NCBI GenBank assembly: GCA_964386865.1
Contig: CAYLUN010000008.1
Span: 58,464-122,463 of the forward strand
From: CAYLUN01 sp964386865
GTDB lineage: Bacteria > Verrucomicrobiota > Kiritimatiellia > RFP12 > UBA1067
Reading direction: 5' to 3'
DNA: 64,000 nt
The notes below the pieces were generated by a model that had not been told where the DNA came from, did not search any database, and saw nothing but the letters and a program-made list of their open reading frames with translations. Positions 1 through 7,518 of this stretch are shown one piece after another (position 1 is the first letter of the stretch; every line of letters begins with the position of its first letter). A program made the translations under genes and the position numbers.

Positions 1-1035
1 TCGCGGGACATTGAACGGCACCAAGGATATTCCATTCTTGTCGGACAAGCCGTCAACAATTCTGAACGTCGCGCTCGCTGCAAAACCATGCTTCCCCGTC
101 TCCTGCGCGCGGACAATAAGCTGACCCTTGGTTGCCCCATTTGGATCGTGGCGGACAAACATCCCGCGGCTGGAGCGGCGTTCGAAGGAGACGCTTGAAG
201 CGTCTTTAAGCCCTTCGACGACTACGAGCGCCGCTTCGCTCGTCAGCGGCTCCTTCGGCAAAGGCTTCAGGCGAAGGTCGTCCCCCTCGACCGCCCAGCA
301 CGAGCCCGCATCCGTCCACGGCGCCAGCATGACGGTCTTGCCGATCAGCGCCGTTAACGGCACCTGAGCGGTAACCTTATCACCCACTCGCAGAGCCATC
401 GCACGAGAACGCTTTTCCTCCGCCCCCTTCCCGTCGCGGGCCATAGGCGACAAAGCCGGACGAACCGCAGGCTCCGCGTCAGCCCCCTCCTTTGTCAGCG
501 CGCCCTTGAGCGCGGCGACCTGCTCAGCATACGCTTTGACCGCGGCCTGAACCCGCTCACCCTCCTCCATGACAGCCGTCGCCTCGTCCAACTTGCCAGC
601 CTTGGTCAGCTCCGCCTGTTGACCTTTTATCGCACGCTCATATTTTGCGGTCAGTTCGCCCAACCGTCCGACCATCTCCAGCTCAAGTTGGCGATACTGC
701 CGCACATAGGCCTCCTGAAACGCCTGGATCTCCGCCATATCGCTCGGGCCGCTCGCCGAAGGCAGAGCCCGCTCCTTTTGGAAGCGTTCGATCTCGGCCA
801 GGGCCGCCTTGGTCGCTTTCAGGTCGCCTTTGCTTTGCGCCAGCGCTTTCTGTGCCTCCAGCGATTTCACGTAGTCCTGCTGCAGCCTCTCGAATCTGGA
901 CGTGTAACTCTGCCGTATCCCCTCGGAGTTCGTGTCGTACACAGCGCGATAGGTGTTCGTGTCGGCACCCGCAGAGAATACAAGGAGGCAAAACGTGAAG
1001 CATCCGGCCATCGCATATCTGGTCAGTCCCCGCAT
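1..1035 (-). CDS. Secreted protein with C-terminal AbfB-like domain (3' end outside window)
   Basis: The reading frame is open from an ATG at 1035 down to base 1, so at least 345 residues are visible and the C-terminus is missing. A GAAGGAAG ribosome site lies about 6 bases before the ATG. Residues 1-24 form a signal peptide (hydrophobic AMAGCFTFCLLVFSAGA). Residues ~30-180 are rich in E, K, Q and A with heptad-like spacing and probably form a coiled coil. From about residue 270 the sequence follows the AbfB (arabinose-binding, beta-trefoil) pattern: SVSFERRSSRGMFVRHDP, then FAASATFRIVDGLSDKNGIS. AbfB domains bind arabinose side chains of plant polysaccharides, so a role at polysaccharide surfaces is inferred. 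No catalytic domain is visible. It follows acpP on the same strand but is separated from it by a terminator, so it is probably transcribed independently. Confidence 0.7.
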   Translation of the reverse strand, partial: MRGLTRYAMAGCFTFCLLVFSAGADTNTYRAVYDTNSEGIRQSYTSRFERLQQDYVKSLEAQKALAQSKGDLKATKAALAEIERFQKERALPSASGPSDMAEIQAFQEAYVRQYRQLELEMVGRLGELTAKYERAIKGQQAELTKAGKLDEATAVMEEGERVQAAVKAYAEQVAALKGALTKEGADAEPAVRPALSPMARDGKGAEEKRSRAMALRVGDKVTAQVPLTALIGKTVMLAPWTDAGSCWAVEGDDLRLKPLPKEPLTSEAALVVVEGLKDASSVSFERRSSRGMFVRHDPNGATKGQLIVRAQETGKHGFAASATFRIVDGLSDKNGISLVPFNVPR

Positions 1036-1131
1036 ACACGCTTCCTTCCCCTAGCAAAACGGACTCTTGGTAGTAAGAACACAATATCAGAAACAGTGAC
1101 TCTCGTCTATCAGGCCCAAAAGTGAGTTGAA

Positions 1132-1163
1132 TTGATTACGATTAGGAGCACGATTAAGATTGG
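1132..1163. repeat. Short degenerate word array (about 9-base units)
   Basis: The intergenic stretch between the AbfB-like gene and the acpP terminator holds repeated words of the ATTACG/ACGATTA type at roughly 9-base spacing. It resembles the other word arrays in this window but is weaker and has no clear inverted partner. The rest of 1036-1203 shows nothing else that I can name. Confidence 0.35.
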
Positions 1164-1203
1164 GAAGCAAAAGATGCGTTGGCCCCGCCCCGCCGGCGGG
1201 CAC

Positions 1204-1241
1204 AAAAAAACCGGGGTGGACGCCTGCGCATCCCCCCGGTT
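1204..1241 (-). terminator. Rho-independent terminator after acpP
   Basis: On the minus strand AACCGGGG pairs with CCCCGGTT across a GC-rich loop and is followed directly by seven T residues. It lies 18 bases past the acpP stop and closes the fatty-acid gene group. Confidence 0.8.
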
Positions 1242-1259
1242 CTTTCTTGGCGCAAAAGC

Positions 1260-1508
1260 CTATTCCTGACCCAGGCCCTTGCCCTTCAGGTACTCGAGCA
1301 CCTTGCCGACCGACGTCAGCTTCTCGGCGTCCTCGTCCGGAATCTCCGCCCCGAACTCCTCTTCGAACGCCATGATCAGCTCGACGGTGTCCAGCGAGTC
1401 CGCGCCCAGATCATCGATGAACGATGCCTCCGGCGTGACCTGCTCGGCATTGACGCCCAACTGCTCAACAATGATCTCTTTGACCCGCTCTTCGAGTTTG
1501 CTAGACAT
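1260..1508 (-). CDS. acpP: Acyl carrier protein
   Basis: The 82-residue acidic protein has the usual ACP length. The phosphopantetheine attachment motif GADSLDTVEL is intact, with Ser at about residue 37. It carries the growing acyl chain as a thioester on 4'-phosphopantetheine in type II fatty-acid synthesis in the cytoplasm. An AAGGAG ribosome site sits 7 bases before the ATG. It is the last gene of the group plsX-fabD-fabG-acpP and is followed by a terminator. fabF, often the next gene, is not present here. Confidence 0.97.
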   Translation of the reverse strand: MSSKLEERVKEIIVEQLGVNAEQVTPEASFIDDLGADSLDTVELIMAFEEEFGAEIPDEDAEKLTSVGKVLEYLKGKGLGQE

Positions 1509-1569
1509 GTATCTCTCCTTGACCTAGTTTCCCTTGTTTAGGCCGCGGCCCGAGCCGCGCCCATCAACA

Positions 1570-2313
1570 TCACATGACCATACCGCCATTCACGCTCAGC
1601 ACCTGACCCGTCACGTACGAGGCTTCGTCCGAAGCCAAGAACGCGACCGCCTTCGAAATATCCTCCGGGTCGCCGAAGCGCCCCATCGGAATGTTCGCCA
1701 GCATCTGGTCACGCACCTCCTGCGAAAGGGCGTCCGTCATCTTCGACGAAATGAACCCCGGTGCGATCGCATTGACGCGCACGCCGCGGGAGGCAAGCTC
1801 CTTGGCCGTGGACTTGGTCAACGCGATCACGCCGGCCTTCGAAGCCGCATAGTTGCACTGGCCGGCGTTGCCGATCAGCCCGATCACCGACGCGATGTTT
1901 ACGATCGCGCCGCTACGCTGCTTCATCATGTGCTTGGCCACGGCGCGCGAGAACAGGAACGTTCCCTTGAGGTTCACGCGCAGCACCGCGTCCCAGTCAT
2001 CATCCGACATACGAACCAAGAGCGTGTCTTTGGTGATGCCGGCATTGTTGACCATGATGTCAACCTTGCCGAACACCTTGACCACCTCGGCGATGCACGC
2101 GCTCACGGCGTCACCGTTGCCGACGTCCACGGCGACCGGCAGGGCCTTGCGGCCCAGCGCCTGCACCGCAGCCGCCGTTTCGGCGAGCCACTCGGCCTGC
2201 AAATCACAGATCGCGACATCGGCGCCCTCGCGCGCCAGCTTCTCGGCGATCGACTTCCCGATGCCGCGCGCGGCTCCGGTCACAACCGCCACCTTGCCGT
2301 CGAAAATACCCAT
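1570..2313 (-). CDS. fabG: 3-oxoacyl-ACP reductase
   Basis: The protein is 247 residues, typical for FabG, and reduces 3-oxoacyl-ACP to 3-hydroxyacyl-ACP with NADPH. The short-chain dehydrogenase features are all visible: the TGAARGIG nucleotide-binding motif near the N-terminus, NNAG at about residue 88, a catalytic Ser/Tyr/Lys set with YAASKAG at about 153, and an NGGMVM end. The frame is open further upstream, but the family alignment starts at MGIFDGKVAVVTG, giving the ATG at 2313 with a GAGGAG ribosome site upstream. It lies between fabD and acpP on the same strand. Confidence 0.96.
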   Translation of the reverse strand: MGIFDGKVAVVTGAARGIGKSIAEKLAREGADVAICDLQAEWLAETAAAVQALGRKALPVAVDVGNGDAVSACIAEVVKVFGKVDIMVNNAGITKDTLLVRMSDDDWDAVLRVNLKGTFLFSRAVAKHMMKQRSGAIVNIASVIGLIGNAGQCNYAASKAGVIALTKSTAKELASRGVRVNAIAPGFISSKMTDALSQEVRDQMLANIPMGRFGDPEDISKAVAFLASDEASYVTGQVLSVNGGMVM

Positions 2314-2341
2314 TTTTTCGCTACGCTCCTCTTCGGTGAGA

Positions 2342-2363
2342 GGGCCGGCTTGAAGGCCGGCCC
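2342..2363 (-). other. Intercistronic hairpin between fabD and fabG
   Basis: GGGCCGGC and GCCGGCCC form an 8-bp stem with a short loop in the 64-base fabD-fabG gap. There is no T-run on the minus strand, so it is more likely an RNA-stability or attenuation hairpin than a terminator. Confidence 0.4.
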
Positions 2364-2377
2364 CAAAAATGAAAACG

Positions 2378-3304
2378 CTAGCCGGCGATCGCCGCAGCCG
2401 CCTGCTCAAGCGTCGCGGCATCCGAGACGTTCAGCGTGTTGACGCCCTTGTCGATGCGCTTGATCAGGCCGGACAGCACCTTGCCGGGGCCGAACTCCAC
2501 GAAGCTCGTGGCGCCCGAGGCGATCGCGCCCTTGACGCAGTCGGACCAGCGCACCGAGTCGGTCACCTGGCGCAGCATCGCGTCCTTGATCGCCGCCGGA
2601 TCGCTGCTGTGCAGCGCGCCGCTCACGTTCGCGAGCACCGGCAGCTTCGGCGCGCTGAAAGCCACGCCCTCGAGAACCGCCGCCAGCTTGGCCCGCGCCG
2701 ACGCCATCAGCGGCGAGTGGAAGGCGCCCGCCACGTTCAGGGGGATCGCCTTCACGCCCAGCTCGGCCGCCACCGCCGCCGCCGCCGCCACGCCGGTCTT
2801 AAGCCCGGAGAGCACCACCTGCGCGTCGGAGTTGATGTTGGCCACCGTGATGCCGGCCCTGTCACAAATCGTCTGAAGCTGCTCGGCCGTCGCGCCCATG
2901 ATGCTGATCATGCCGCTCGACTGCTCCTCGCAGGCCTGCTGCATGAAGCGCCCGCGCGCCTCGAGAACCTTGAGCGCCGACTCGAAATCGAGCACGCCCG
3001 CCACGTGCAGAGCCGTCCACTCGCCCAGGCTCAGGCCGCCCGCCATCGCGAAAGCCACCTGCGGGCACCGCTTCTGGAACGCGCGGAACGCCGCCACGCT
3101 CACCGTGAAAATCGCCGGCTGGCAGATGTTCGACTTCGTCAGTTCCTCGGCCGGGCCCTCGAAGCAAACCTTCGCCAGATCAAAGCCCAGCACCCCGTTG
3201 GCCCGGGTGAACAGCTCGCCAATCTCCGCGTCGGCCGCCAGATCTTTGCCCATGCCGGGAGCCTGCGAACCTTGCCCTGTGAACACGCAAACCTTATCGC
3301 TCAT
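2378..3304 (-). CDS. fabD: Malonyl-CoA:ACP transacylase
   Basis: The 308-residue protein transfers malonyl from CoA to ACP, supplying the extender unit for fatty-acid synthesis. FTGQGSQAPGMGKDL near the N-terminus and the nucleophile elbow GLSLGEW with its active Ser at about residue 90 are both present; GAFHSPLM supplies the catalytic His at about 198. The start ATG has an AAGGGA ribosome site. Upstream is a 169-base gap before plsX that contains a perfect inverted repeat, where fabH usually sits in related clusters; no fabH is present. Confidence 0.96.
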   Translation of the reverse strand: MSDKVCVFTGQGSQAPGMGKDLAADAEIGELFTRANGVLGFDLAKVCFEGPAEELTKSNICQPAIFTVSVAAFRAFQKRCPQVAFAMAGGLSLGEWTALHVAGVLDFESALKVLEARGRFMQQACEEQSSGMISIMGATAEQLQTICDRAGITVANINSDAQVVLSGLKTGVAAAAAVAAELGVKAIPLNVAGAFHSPLMASARAKLAAVLEGVAFSAPKLPVLANVSGALHSSDPAAIKDAMLRQVTDSVRWSDCVKGAIASGATSFVEFGPGKVLSGLIKRIDKGVNTLNVSDAATLEQAAAAIAG

Positions 3305-3362
3305 ACGCGTCTATCCCTTGTCGTTCGCCCGAAAGACACAATCGGGCGTTTGAGGGCCATCA

Positions 3363-3391
3363 GTTTGACACAATCGCCTACAATGTCAAAC
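3363..3391 (-). promoter_or_regulatory. Perfect 8-bp inverted repeat upstream of fabD
   Basis: GTTTGACA and TGTCAAAC are perfect inverted copies separated by 13 bases, 59 bases before the fabD start. Each arm contains TTGACA, the consensus -35 hexamer, though the minus-strand -10 at the matching distance is poor. The symmetry suggests an operator for a dimeric regulator of fabD-fabG-acpP. The regulator is unknown, and the sequence does not match the FapR, FadR or FabR operators I know. Confidence 0.4.
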
Positions 3392-3473
3392 GCAAAACCT
3401 GCTACAAAAACGGGAAAACGATAACACACTTCGCATCCTCGCGCGACACGAAAAACGCCCGAACTCCCTGCCT

Positions 3474-4499
3474 TCACTCGCGCGGAACAACAGCCCCCAT
3501 GGCGGCGATCCGCTTCGCGATCTCATCGGTCAAGTTGCTCGAAGCCGCCGCCGCGCCCGCGATGATCGCATGGTAGATCGCCCGATAGGAGGACGAGCCG
3601 TGCGTGATGATCACCGCGCCCGGAACGCCGAGCAGCGGCGCGCCCCCGTAGATCTCGGGATCCATGCGATGCTTGAGCGTCTCCAAGGCCCCCTTGAGCA
3701 ACAGCGCGCCGAACATCCGAACCGGATGGCGGAAGAACTCCTTCTTCATCCAGTAGCCGACCGCGTGCGCCACGCTCTCCGTGGTTTTCAGCACCACGTT
3801 GCCCACGAACCCGTCGCAGACCACCACGTCGGTCTTGCCCAAGAACAGGTCGTGGCCCTCGACGTTCCCGCGGAACTTCACGTCCGTTTTCTGGATCAGG
3901 TGGAACGCCTTCTTGGTCATCTCGTTGCCCTTGCCGTCCTCGGTTCCGATGCTGAGGAGGCCCACCACCGGCTCCGTGCGCTTGAGCACGGCCGTGGAGT
4001 ACGCGCTGCCCATGACCGCGAACTGCGCCAGCCACGTCTCGTTGCAGTCCGTGTTCGCGCCGGCGTCCAACAGCAGCAGCGGCCGCTGCGGCTGCCGCGT
4101 CGGCAACACCGTCGCGATCGCCGGGCGCAAGACCCCGGGAATGCGCCCCAGCCCAAACACCGCCGCCGCCGCGACCGCCCCGGAGTTGCCAGCCGACACC
4201 ATGGCGTCGGCCTCCTTGCTCTTGAGCAGGTCCATGCAGATGTTGATCGAGCAGAGCTTCTTCTTGCGCACCGCGGTGGCCGGCGACTCGTCCATGCCGA
4301 TCGACTCGGGCGCATGCACGATCTTCAGCCGCTTCATGTCGGCCTTGGGATACTTGGCCAACTCGGCGCGCACAGCCGCCTCGTCACCCACCAGCAGGAT
4401 GCAGTCGACATCCTTCAGCCGGCTGGCCGCCTCCACCGCGCCGTGCACGATTTCGTGCGGCGCATGGTCGCCACCCATCACATCGAGGGCAATTCGCAT
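3474..4499 (-). CDS. plsX: Phosphate acyltransferase PlsX
   Basis: The 341-residue protein makes acyl-phosphate from acyl-ACP, the first committed step of the PlsX/PlsY route to phosphatidic acid. It begins MRIALDVMGGDHAPHEIV, the family hallmark, and has a typical middle with SAGNSGA and a G-rich C-terminal region. Length matches the family. The membrane partner plsY lies 27 kb away in this window. It follows rpmF but a terminator hairpin separates them. Confidence 0.96.
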   Translation of the reverse strand: MRIALDVMGGDHAPHEIVHGAVEAASRLKDVDCILLVGDEAAVRAELAKYPKADMKRLKIVHAPESIGMDESPATAVRKKKLCSINICMDLLKSKEADAMVSAGNSGAVAAAAVFGLGRIPGVLRPAIATVLPTRQPQRPLLLLDAGANTDCNETWLAQFAVMGSAYSTAVLKRTEPVVGLLSIGTEDGKGNEMTKKAFHLIQKTDVKFRGNVEGHDLFLGKTDVVVCDGFVGNVVLKTTESVAHAVGYWMKKEFFRHPVRMFGALLLKGALETLKHRMDPEIYGGAPLLGVPGAVIITHGSSSYRAIYHAIIAGAAAASSNLTDEIAKRIAAMGAVVPRE

Positions 4500-4551
4500 C
4501 GTCAGGATCCTCGCTCAGGCCTGCACACGCCCGACGGCCGAATGACCGTCA

Positions 4552-4581
4552 CACAAAAGGTTTCCGCTGCTCGCGGAAACC
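4552..4581 (-). terminator. Rho-independent terminator after rpmF
   Basis: On the minus strand GGTTTCCGC and GCGGAAACC form a perfect 9-bp stem with a 5-base loop, followed by TTTTGTG. It lies between rpmF and plsX and would separate the ribosomal-protein part of the cluster from the lipid part, or act as an attenuator. Confidence 0.7.
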
Positions 4582-4653
4582 CCTCTTTGCGTCTCTCGGC
4601 GCTGCCGCCCAAAAAACGGGAACGCGCCAAAAACCGCCGGCCGTACACCACGC

Positions 4654-4833
4654 CTACGCTTCGATCGTCAGCACCTTGCGGCCGCGGTACATCCCACAGG
4701 CCGGGCACACGCGGTGACTCTGCTGCGCCGCGCCACAGTTCGGGCACGTCTGCACCTGAGCAACTTCCGCCTTGATGTGCGCCTTGCGCTGACGGATTCT
4801 CATCTTCGACTTCTTCCGTTTCGGTACGGCCAT
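4654..4833 (-). CDS. rpmF: 50S ribosomal protein L32
   Basis: The 59-residue basic protein is a component of the large ribosomal subunit. It starts MAVPKRKKSKMRIRQRKAH, as L32 does, and has a complete zinc-ribbon pair: CPNC at residues 30-33 and CPAC at 43-46. It therefore belongs to the zinc-binding L32 form. AAGGAG lies 8 bases before the ATG. It follows the DUF177 gene, the usual arrangement in bacteria. Confidence 0.95.
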   Translation of the reverse strand: MAVPKRKKSKMRIRQRKAHIKAEVAQVQTCPNCGAAQQSHRVCPACGMYRGRKVLTIEA

Positions 4834-4888
4834 TTTCTCTCTCCTTAATCGGCTTCACGGCCGCGCCTCGTGCGCGGCCCAGTCTCTC

Positions 4889-5365
4889 TCACTTCAGCGC
4901 GTCCAGCGCCCCCCAGCGGTTATCCAGCCCCGTCCGTTCGCACGTGCACGCGGCCTTGTTCAGGTTCGCGCCGCACGTGAGACACAGCCCTCGGCACGTC
5001 TCGCGACAAACCGGGTAGCTGGGAAGGGCGAGTATGATAGCTTCCCGCACCTCTTCGGTCAAGTCTAGGAACTCCGTCGCCTCATTTATTTCGAATGAAG
5101 CTACAAACTCCTTGTCCGCGGCCTCGGTCTCTATCGTGTCGCCGCACCGCGAGCAGACGCACACCAGACGCAGGCTCACTTCGCCGCGCACGAGCAACTC
5201 CGCGCCCAGCGACTGGGCGAACAGCGCGTACGCAATTCCGCCCTGCGGCCGGAACAGTTCGCTCTCGCCCCAGTCCAATACGTCCGGGGAGGTCTCCCCC
5301 CGGTACCACTCGCCGCCGGCGTCCAGCCGCGCGACATCAACGATCAAACGCCCCGGTGTTTCCAA
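4889..5365 (-). CDS. DUF177 (YceD-like) protein, 23S rRNA accumulation
   Basis: The 158-residue protein ends with four cysteines arranged CRETCRGLCLTCGANLN, the DUF177 signature, likely a metal site. YceD-type proteins are needed for normal 23S rRNA accumulation and are usually encoded next to rpmF, as here. The best start is a TTG at 5365: a perfect AGGAGG stands 5 bases before it, and there is no better-placed ATG. The start overlaps the end of coaD by 29 bases, implying translational coupling. Confidence 0.85.
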   Translation of the reverse strand: METPGRLIVDVARLDAGGEWYRGETSPDVLDWGESELFRPQGGIAYALFAQSLGAELLVRGEVSLRLVCVCSRCGDTIETEAADKEFVASFEINEATEFLDLTEEVREAIILALPSYPVCRETCRGLCLTCGANLNKAACTCERTGLDNRWGALDALK

Positions 5366-5888
5366 CGCCGCCTCCTGCCCGGACGTGCTGCTCCGGATGT
5401 CCTCGCATGTGCGCGTCCAGATACTTCTGAACCGGCCGCGGCACGAACGAACTCGTGTCCCCGCCGTACCGCGCGATCTCGCGAATCGTGCTCGCCGTCA
5501 CGTAGCTGTAGTTCTCGTTCGGCATCATGAAAAGCGTCTCAATCTCCGGCGCCAGCTTGCGGTTCGTCAGCGCCATCTGAAACTCGTACTCGAAGTCCGA
5601 GTAGACGCGCAGGCCTCGCACGACCGCGCCCACGTGGTGCCGCCGGCAGTAGTCCACCAGCAGGCAGTCCAGCCGGTCGATCTCGACGTTCGTCATGCCC
5701 GCCTCCTCCACGCTCTCGCGGATCATCGCCATCCGCGTGTGCAGGTCGAACATGCCCGTGGCCTTGACCGACACCCCGGCCACCACTACGATCACCTTGT
5801 CGAAAAGCGACGCGCTGCGCTGCAGCAGGTCGAAATGGCCCAGCGTCAGCGGGTCGAACGTGCCCGGGTAAACCGCGTTTCGTTGCAT
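5337..5888 (-). CDS. coaD: Pantetheine-phosphate adenylyltransferase
   Basis: The 183-residue protein transfers AMP from ATP to 4'-phosphopantetheine, the fourth step of CoA synthesis. YPGTFDPLTLGHFDLL near the N-terminus contains the T/HxGH nucleotidyltransferase motif, and YVTASTIREIARYGG is the conserved C-terminal ISSTxVRE-like motif. It is about 15-20 residues longer at the C-terminus than most CoaD proteins, with a Gly-rich tail. AAGGAG lies 7 bases before the ATG, 13 bases after rsmD. rsmD-coaD pairing is widespread. Confidence 0.95.
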   Translation of the reverse strand: MQRNAVYPGTFDPLTLGHFDLLQRSASLFDKVIVVVAGVSVKATGMFDLHTRMAMIRESVEEAGMTNVEIDRLDCLLVDYCRRHHVGAVVRGLRVYSDFEYEFQMALTNRKLAPEIETLFMMPNENYSYVTASTIREIARYGGDTSSFVPRPVQKYLDAHMRGHPEQHVRAGGGVGNTGAFDR

Positions 5889-5901
5889 GAGAACAGGCTC
5901 C

Positions 5902-6540
5902 TTAGATTTCGTGTGCTCCCGAGGCCGGAGGTTTGGCTCCGCCCTCTTCTGCGGTCTCTCCCGTCTCGGGAGCCCCGCGCGTCTGGCCGCCCTTCTCCAG
6001 CTTGTACAGCGCCAGCCGCGTTTGCCCGTAGGTCCGGTCGCGCAACAACGCCCACCCCGGAACCTCTTCCGCGTCGCGATCCTCCGGCATCTCCGCCACA
6101 AAGAACCCGCCGGGACGAACCACGCCGTTTCCGGCCAGCAGCCCCATCAGCTCCGCGAAGCCTTGCCCCCGCGCCACGTCGTAGGGCGGATCCGCGAAGG
6201 CCACGTCGAACCCCCGCCCGCGCCCCGGGCCCTTGACCCAGCGCCAGACCTCGCAGCAGGCCACGTCGCCCGCCGCCGCCAACGCCGCCACATTGTCCTT
6301 GAGCAGCGCCACGTGCCGGGACTCCTTCTCCACCCACGCCGCCGCCCGCGCGCCCCGGCTGAGCGCCTCCAGCCCGACCGACCCAGACCCCGCGTATAGA
6401 TCGAGAAACGCCGAGCCGGGCACCACGCTCATCAGCATCGAGAACAGCGCCTCGCGCACCCGATCCTGCGTGGGCCGCACCGCGTCGCCCGGCGGCACCT
6501 TCAGCTTCCGGCCGCACCACTCTCCGCCCGAAATTCGCAT
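5902..6540 (-). CDS. rsmD: 16S rRNA (guanine966-N2)-methyltransferase RsmD
   Basis: The protein methylates G966 of 16S rRNA with S-adenosylmethionine. It starts MRISGGEWCGRKL, has the SAM-binding DLYAGSGSVGLEALSRGA and the catalytic ADPPYD at about residue 118. An ATG three codons upstream (6549) is an equally possible start; neither has a clear ribosome site. The frame is open far upstream, but that part lies over a palindromic repeat and lacks family similarity. The last ~30 residues (after RLALYKL) exceed the usual end of the family and overlie a 9-bp inverted repeat (5915-5923 and 5965-5973), so the tail may be an insertion. Confidence 0.93.
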   Translation of the reverse strand: MRISGGEWCGRKLKVPPGDAVRPTQDRVREALFSMLMSVVPGSAFLDLYAGSGSVGLEALSRGARAAAWVEKESRHVALLKDNVAALAAAGDVACCEVWRWVKGPGRGRGFDVAFADPPYDVARGQGFAELMGLLAGNGVVRPGGFFVAEMPEDRDAEEVPGWALLRDRTYGQTRLALYKLEKGGQTRGAPETGETAEEGGAKPPASGAHEI

Positions 6541-6662
6541 ACCCGGCATACTATACCGGAAAGCGCGCCCCGCGCGCAAGCGCCGCCGTAACGGCGGCGG
6601 GCAATCGGTTGGTGGGTTGGTGGCCGGGGTGCGAGGTTCGTGCGTGTCGTGTGTGGAGCCAC

Positions 6663-6792
6663 TGGGAGTGCGGGCGCCCTCGCCCGCAGTGCGAAAGTCT
6701 GCGCAAGACGGACGCGCGGCCAAACGTGGAGCAACCGCTTGCAGACTGTCGTGTAAACGCCTCTTTGGCGGGCGGGGGCGCCCGCCCTCCCA
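6663..6792. repeat. Palindromic intergenic element with 25-bp inverted ends
   Basis: TGGGAGNGCGGGCGCCC heads both ends in inverted orientation (6663-6687 and 6768-6792), each arm itself nearly palindromic. The ~80-bp core has a second nested inverted repeat (GTCTGCGCAAG near 6698 against CTTGCAGAC near 6738). It lies in the 396-base gap between the response regulator and rsmD and has no coding potential that I trust. It looks like a MITE- or REP-like mobile repeat. Confidence 0.55.
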
Positions 6793-6936
6793 ACCTTGCA
6801 TGACGCTTTCACCTGAAACGCGCCCTATTTCCGCATGCCCCCGGCCACCCACCGATTCCAGCGGTGTCGGGGCCAAGGCAGCAGAACACGTCGTCGCCTA
6901 CGCTTAGCCCCACACTTAGTCGGATTGGAATTATGT

Positions 6937-7389
6937 TTAAACGGCCGGCCCCTTTAGGCCGCCCGCCAAGAACGCCTTAATCACCGGATTGCTCCCGGCG
7001 TACCCGTCCGTCGCCCGCGTTCTGCCTTTGCCGGCAGTCAGCGCGCGCTCAACCACCGACAGCAACACGTCGTTTCTGAAGGGTTTTTCGAGGTAGTCGA
7101 ACGCCCCGAGCTGCACCGCGTCAACCGTGGTTTCCGGCGAGGCGTACGCGGTGAGGAGAACAATCGGAACATGGGGCACGCGCTTCTTGACGAGCTCAAG
7201 CAGCGCCAGGCCGCTCATGCCGGGCATGCGCAAGTCGGAGACGACCAGGTCGGCATTCGACTCCTCCAAAAACTCAAGCGCCTTGACTCCGCTCTCGGCT
7301 TCTGCGGTCTCGTGTCCCTGCGCGCGCAACAGGCGAACAAGCAGCGACCGGACGCCCGGGTCATCATCCACAAGAAGAACTCTCGCCAT
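6937..7389 (-). CDS. Receiver-domain response regulator
   Basis: The 150-residue protein is a two-component receiver with no output domain that I can recognise. VLLVDDDPGVRSLL supplies the acidic pocket, the phosphoacceptor Asp lies in LVVSDLRMPGMSG (about residue 53), and the switch residues appear as LLTAY and LEKPF. The ~30-residue tail is short and not DNA-binding. The ATG at 7389 is preferred over the upstream frame because the receiver fold starts there and GAGG precedes it. It lies 129 bases downstream of a secreted hydrolase on the same strand; no histidine kinase is nearby. Confidence 0.9.
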   Translation of the reverse strand: MARVLLVDDDPGVRSLLVRLLRAQGHETAEAESGVKALEFLEESNADLVVSDLRMPGMSGLALLELVKKRVPHVPIVLLTAYASPETTVDAVQLGAFDYLEKPFRNDVLLSVVERALTAGKGRTRATDGYAGSNPVIKAFLAGGLKGPAV

Positions 7390-7393
7390 AACC

Positions 7394-7472
7394 TCACCCC
7401 TCTTTGCATGAAATGGAGAACTTGACCAGCACCGCGAGTGCGGCTTACTCATCAAGTCGCACAGAGGGGTGA
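7394..7472 (-). promoter_or_regulatory. Inverted repeat covering the response-regulator ribosome site
   Basis: TCACCCCTCT (7394-7403) and AGAGGGGTGA (7463-7472) are perfect 10-base inverted copies. In the minus-strand transcript the downstream arm includes the GGGGTGAGG ribosome-binding region, so folding would hide it. Shorter pairings (GTGCG/CGCAC) are nested in the 59-base loop. Confidence 0.45.
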
Positions 7473-7518
7473 CTTTATTCCGCCCGTTCCTTAAATTCAA
7501 TGCCCCCGGAGGTTTCGC

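Noticed and set aside
683..1084. 133-codon minus-strand frame at the left edge
   Set aside because: It is out of frame with the signal-peptide/AbfB-like gene that is open to the window edge and has a ribosome site.
6541..6876. N-terminal extension of RsmD
   Set aside because: The open frame continues, but it covers a palindromic repeat and RsmD similarity begins at MRISGGEW.
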